Assembly (NCBI GenBank): GCA_023430845.1
Contig: JAEYYJ010000040.1
Coordinates: 1-8,025 of the forward strand
DNA length: 8,025 nt
Direction: 5' to 3'
DNA from: Pseudomonadota bacterium
GTDB lineage: Bacteria > Pseudomonadota > Alphaproteobacteria > Rhizobiales > Hyphomicrobiaceae
A program made the translations under genes and the position numbers. Within the stretch, counting starts at the first letter, position 1. Every line of letters starts with the position of its first letter. Positions 6,308-8,025 of this stretch are shown here, piece after piece. Below the pieces are notes generated by a model. It had not been told where the DNA came from. It saw only the letters and a program-made list of their open reading frames with translations, and made no database searches.

Positions 6308-6733
6308 TCAATCCTCCTCCCCGCGCCGCATGGCGAGGACGCGCTGGACATGGGCGAGGTCGTCATCGATGAGCGGCGCGTATTTCTCGCGCAGACGATT
6401 GAATTCCTGCTGTACGGCCTCGAGCTCCTCGTCGGACATGTGGTCCAGATTGACGAAGCCGGTTCGCGCATCCTGCGTCGCCCTGATCAGCTCGTCGAGC
6501 TTCAGGGTGACGACACGCGTCTCGCGGTTCTGGGTGTTCTGAATGAGAAATACCATGAGAAAGGTGACGATGGTCGTGCCGGTGTTGATGAGAAGCTGCC
6601 AGGTATCGGAATAGCCGAAGTATGGCCCGGTGATGCCCCACACTATGATGGTTATGAGTGCGAACAGGAAAGCCCAATGGGAGCCGACCGCATGTGCGGT
6701 GCGCTCGGCAAACGCGCGGAAAGCGTTCTGCAT
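6308..6733 (-). CDS. Low-affinity iron permease family small membrane protein
   Basis: The 141-residue product resembles the short bacterial members of the low-affinity iron permease family (Fet4-like, Pfam Iron_permease). Two membrane segments are visible: residues about 20-42 ([19 protein letters not shown]) and 46-65 ([19 protein letters not shown]). They are followed by the conserved IQNTQNRE (64-71) and KLDELI (78-83). The rest (about 85-141) is charged and predicted cytoplasmic and helical. The ATG at 6733 is preferred: it places the first helix at the usual distance, and GGAA lies 7 nt upstream. Earlier in-frame ATGs (6769, 6805) add an arginine-rich stretch with no SD. The protein is only a fraction of the size of yeast Fet4, and iron transport by bacterial members is not, to my knowledge, demonstrated. 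It is divergent from the molybdoenzyme gene and upstream of rpmE on the same strand. Confidence 0.8.
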   Translation of the reverse strand: MQNAFRAFAERTAHAVGSHWAFLFALITIIVWGITGPYFGYSDTWQLLINTGTTIVTFLMVFLIQNTQNRETRVVTLKLDELIRATQDARTGFVNLDHMSDEELEAVQQEFNRLREKYAPLIDDDLAHVQRVLAMRRGEED

Positions 6734-6797
6734 GGCGGTATTCCATCGAGATCGAGAGCTTCGGTACATGGCCGGGGCGCAGGCGCGTGGAGGCGAG

Positions 6798-6807
6798 CCA
6801 TGCATGG
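6798..6807. promoter_or_regulatory. 10-bp palindrome in the divergent promoter region
   Basis: CCATGCATGG is a perfect palindrome lying 7 nt before the candidate -35 box of the molybdoenzyme gene, between the two divergent genes. It could be a half-sized operator. A single short palindrome may also be chance. Confidence 0.2.
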
Positions 6808-6814
6808 AGTGCGA

Positions 6815-6842
6815 TTGACCGGACGGGGCGTTTTGCTACGGT
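6815..6842 (+). promoter_or_regulatory. Candidate promoter of the molybdoenzyme gene
   Basis: TTGACC (6815-6820) matches the -35 consensus at 5 of 6 positions. It is followed after 16 nt by TACGGT (6837-6842), a weak -10. The start would fall near 6850, directly before the SD AAAGGA (6851-6856), giving a very short leader of about 14 nt. Confidence 0.35.
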
Positions 6843-6863
6843 CCGCCCGAAAAGGATCCTTCA

Positions 6864-7973
6864 ATGACCGACACCGAAACCCGGACTTCCCCTTTCGATG
6901 CAGAGAAGGGTCGCCCGAATGTCGAAGGCGATTATCTGCGGGAGGAAGTTCGTCTCGCCAATCGCAATTCCGGGATTCTGCTCGAGGCGCTACGCCACGA
7001 CGTGACGCCGGTTGGGCTCCACTATCTGCTCAATCACTTCGATGTGCCGTACGTTCCCTCGGCGGCAAACTGGACGCTGAGCGTCACCGGACGCGTGCGC
7101 ACCCCACTCAAGCTGACCCTGGCCGAGATCCAGGCCCTGCCGGCGAAAACCCTGCGCGTGACGCTCGAATGCGCGGGCAATGGCCGCGCGAACATCGGAC
7201 TGCGCCGCCAGAGCATGCCGTGGATGTACGAGGCGGTCGGCACCTCGGAGTGGACGGGCACGCCGCTCCGTCATGTGCTCGAGCGGGCCGGATTGCTTCC
7301 CGACGCGATGGATATTGCCTTCCTCGGTATCGATCAGGGCTTCGACAAGGTTTTTCACGAGTACGGCCGCAGTCTCGCGCCGCAGCTCGCGTTGAACGAG
7401 GACGTGCTGCTGGTGTGGGCCATGAACGGCGCCCCCCTGCTGCCGCAACACGGCTTTCCGCTGCGCATGATCGTGCCCGGCTGGTATGGCATGGCGAGCG
7501 TCAAGTGGCTCGACCGCATCGAGGTCATGGATACGCCCTACCAGGGCCACCAACAGGTCGGCAGCTACGTGTATAAGGAGAACGCCGACGATCCCGGCGT
7601 GCCGGTGACGCATATCCGTGTGAAATCGCTGATGGTGCCGCCGGGCATTCCGGATTGGTACACGCGCCATCGGCTGGTGCCGCCGGGGCCTGTCGCGGTT
7701 TACGGGCGCGCATGGAGCGGCAACGGCGTGCCGGTGACGCGCGTCGAGTTCGGTGTCGATGGCAAGTGGCAGGACGCCGAGCTCGGGCCGATCGATGGCC
7801 GCTATGCCTGGCGGAGCTGGCAGGCCGTGTGGCAAGCCACCGAAGGCGAGCACGACATTGCCTGCCGCGCCACGGACGAGAACGGTGATACACAGCCCCT
7901 GGAAGAGCGCTGGGATCGCAGCGGCTTCGGCAATAACATGGTGCACAAGATTGGAGTGACCGTTCGCGCATGA
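6864..7973 (+). CDS. Sulfite-oxidase-family molybdoenzyme with altered substrate pocket (substrate unknown)
   Basis: This is a mononuclear molybdenum-cofactor oxidoreductase of the sulfite oxidase fold. Residues about 45-225 form the Moco domain, with C103 in TLECAGNGR as the molybdenum ligand and HGFPLRMIVPGWYGMASVKWL (positions 196-216). Residues about 250-369 form the Ig-like dimerisation domain (GRAWSGNGVPVTRVEF, 281-296). There is no Tat or Sec signal and no heme b5 domain, so it should be cytoplasmic and pass electrons to a separate partner. Compared from memory with human sulfite oxidase, C207, R212, H304, R309 and Y343 correspond to C103, R108, H196, R201 and Y237. The sulfite-binding R160 and R472 correspond to L56 and S353. 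The substrate is therefore probably not sulfite. The ATG at 6864 has AAAGGA 7 nt upstream. Its stop overlaps the next gene by ATGA, suggesting an operon with it. Standard annotation would say sulfite oxidase; I would not assign that activity. Confidence 0.88.
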   Translation: MTDTETRTSPFDAEKGRPNVEGDYLREEVRLANRNSGILLEALRHDVTPVGLHYLLNHFDVPYVPSAANWTLSVTGRVRTPLKLTLAEIQALPAKTLRVTLECAGNGRANIGLRRQSMPWMYEAVGTSEWTGTPLRHVLERAGLLPDAMDIAFLGIDQGFDKVFHEYGRSLAPQLALNEDVLLVWAMNGAPLLPQHGFPLRMIVPGWYGMASVKWLDRIEVMDTPYQGHQQVGSYVYKENADDPGVPVTHIRVKSLMVPPGIPDWYTRHRLVPPGPVAVYGRAWSGNGVPVTRVEFGVDGKWQDAELGPIDGRYAWRSWQAVWQATEGEHDIACRATDENGDTQPLEERWDRSGFGNNMVHKIGVTVRA

Positions 7974-8025
7974 GCACGACAGCAGAAGCCATGATCGACG
8001 TGCGCGTGTGGCGCGGAGACGAGGA
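7970..8025 (+). CDS. Start of a downstream gene, possibly a succinate dehydrogenase/fumarate reductase iron-sulfur subunit (3' end outside window)
   Basis: An ATG at 7970 overlaps the TGA of the molybdoenzyme gene (ATGA), a common sign of translational coupling. Eighteen codons are visible before the window ends: MSTTAEAMIDVRVWRGDEE, the last residue being incomplete. A second ATG at codon 8 (7991) is an alternative start. The segment IDVRVWRGD resembles the first beta strand of the 2Fe-2S domain of SdhB/FrdB proteins, which often begin with a V-K/R-V-W-R pattern. This rests on a handful of residues and is a guess. If right, an Fe-S protein would follow the molybdoenzyme and might accept its electrons. 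Confidence 0.45.
   Translation, partial: MSTTAEAMIDVRVWRGDE

Noticed and set aside
5872..6471. A 199-residue N-terminally extended L31
   Set aside because: The extension would overlap the permease-family gene and run through the rpmE promoter candidate. L31 is normally 65-75 residues, and the ATG at 6096 gives 74.
6251..7576. Plus-strand open frame of 441 codons
   Set aside because: It crosses the permease-family gene antisense, then the spacer, then the molybdoenzyme gene in the wrong frame. Its arginine- and alanine-rich translation matches no family.
6990..7946. Minus-strand open frame of 318 codons
   Set aside because: It is fully antisense to the molybdoenzyme gene and has no recognisable motif.
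1..7973. A single molybdenum gene cluster joining moeA and the molybdoenzyme
   Set aside because: They are about 6.4 kb apart and separated by oppositely oriented genes and terminators. The shared cofactor is real but co-regulation is not shown.

Overview
The window is GC-rich and gene-dense. It reads as chromosomal DNA of an alphaproteobacterium, probably of the Rhizobiales/Hyphomicrobiales type. The evidence is the cysteine-free ribosomal protein L31 typical of that class, the codon use, and GC-rich REP-like hairpin elements between genes. The taxonomic guess is inference; nothing here fixes a genus. No tRNA, rRNA, CRISPR array, transposase or phage gene is visible.

Layout from left to right. 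(1) The 3' end of a plus-strand moeA gene (molybdenum insertion into molybdopterin) ends at 475. (2) A 204-bp gap between convergent genes is filled almost stop codon to stop codon by two inverted copies of the same three-hairpin element. Each copy ends in a T-run and can form an intrinsic-type terminator. (3) A minus-strand operon runs from 5641 down to 680. It encodes a large FAD/NAD(P)/multi-[4Fe-4S] oxidoreductase with a C-terminal dicluster ferredoxin, then a fused gamma-alpha subunit and a TPP-binding beta subunit of a 2-oxoacid:ferredoxin oxidoreductase (KorAB type). (4) Further up the minus strand lie rpmE (L31), with its own promoter candidate and terminator, and a small two-helix membrane protein of the low-affinity iron permease family. 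(5) Divergently on the plus strand is a cytoplasmic sulfite-oxidase-fold molybdoenzyme. Its stop overlaps the start of another gene, of which only 18 codons are present.

How the genes work together. The three-gene operon can be read as one enzyme: KorA/KorB oxidise a 2-oxoacid (2-oxoglutarate is the best guess) to the acyl-CoA. The FAD/FeS protein stands in for a separate ferredoxin and links the electrons to NAD(P)(H). The known parallel is the 2-oxoglutarate:NADP+ oxidoreductase of Azoarcus-type aromatic degraders. moeA and the molybdoenzyme are about 6 kb apart and share the molybdenum cofactor, but are not in one operon.

The two most interesting points are the molybdoenzyme, which keeps the cofactor residues of sulfite oxidase but has lost both arginines that bind sulfite, and the mirror-image hairpin elements with a conserved alternative terminator fold. 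I see no clearly new multi-gene defence or mobile system.
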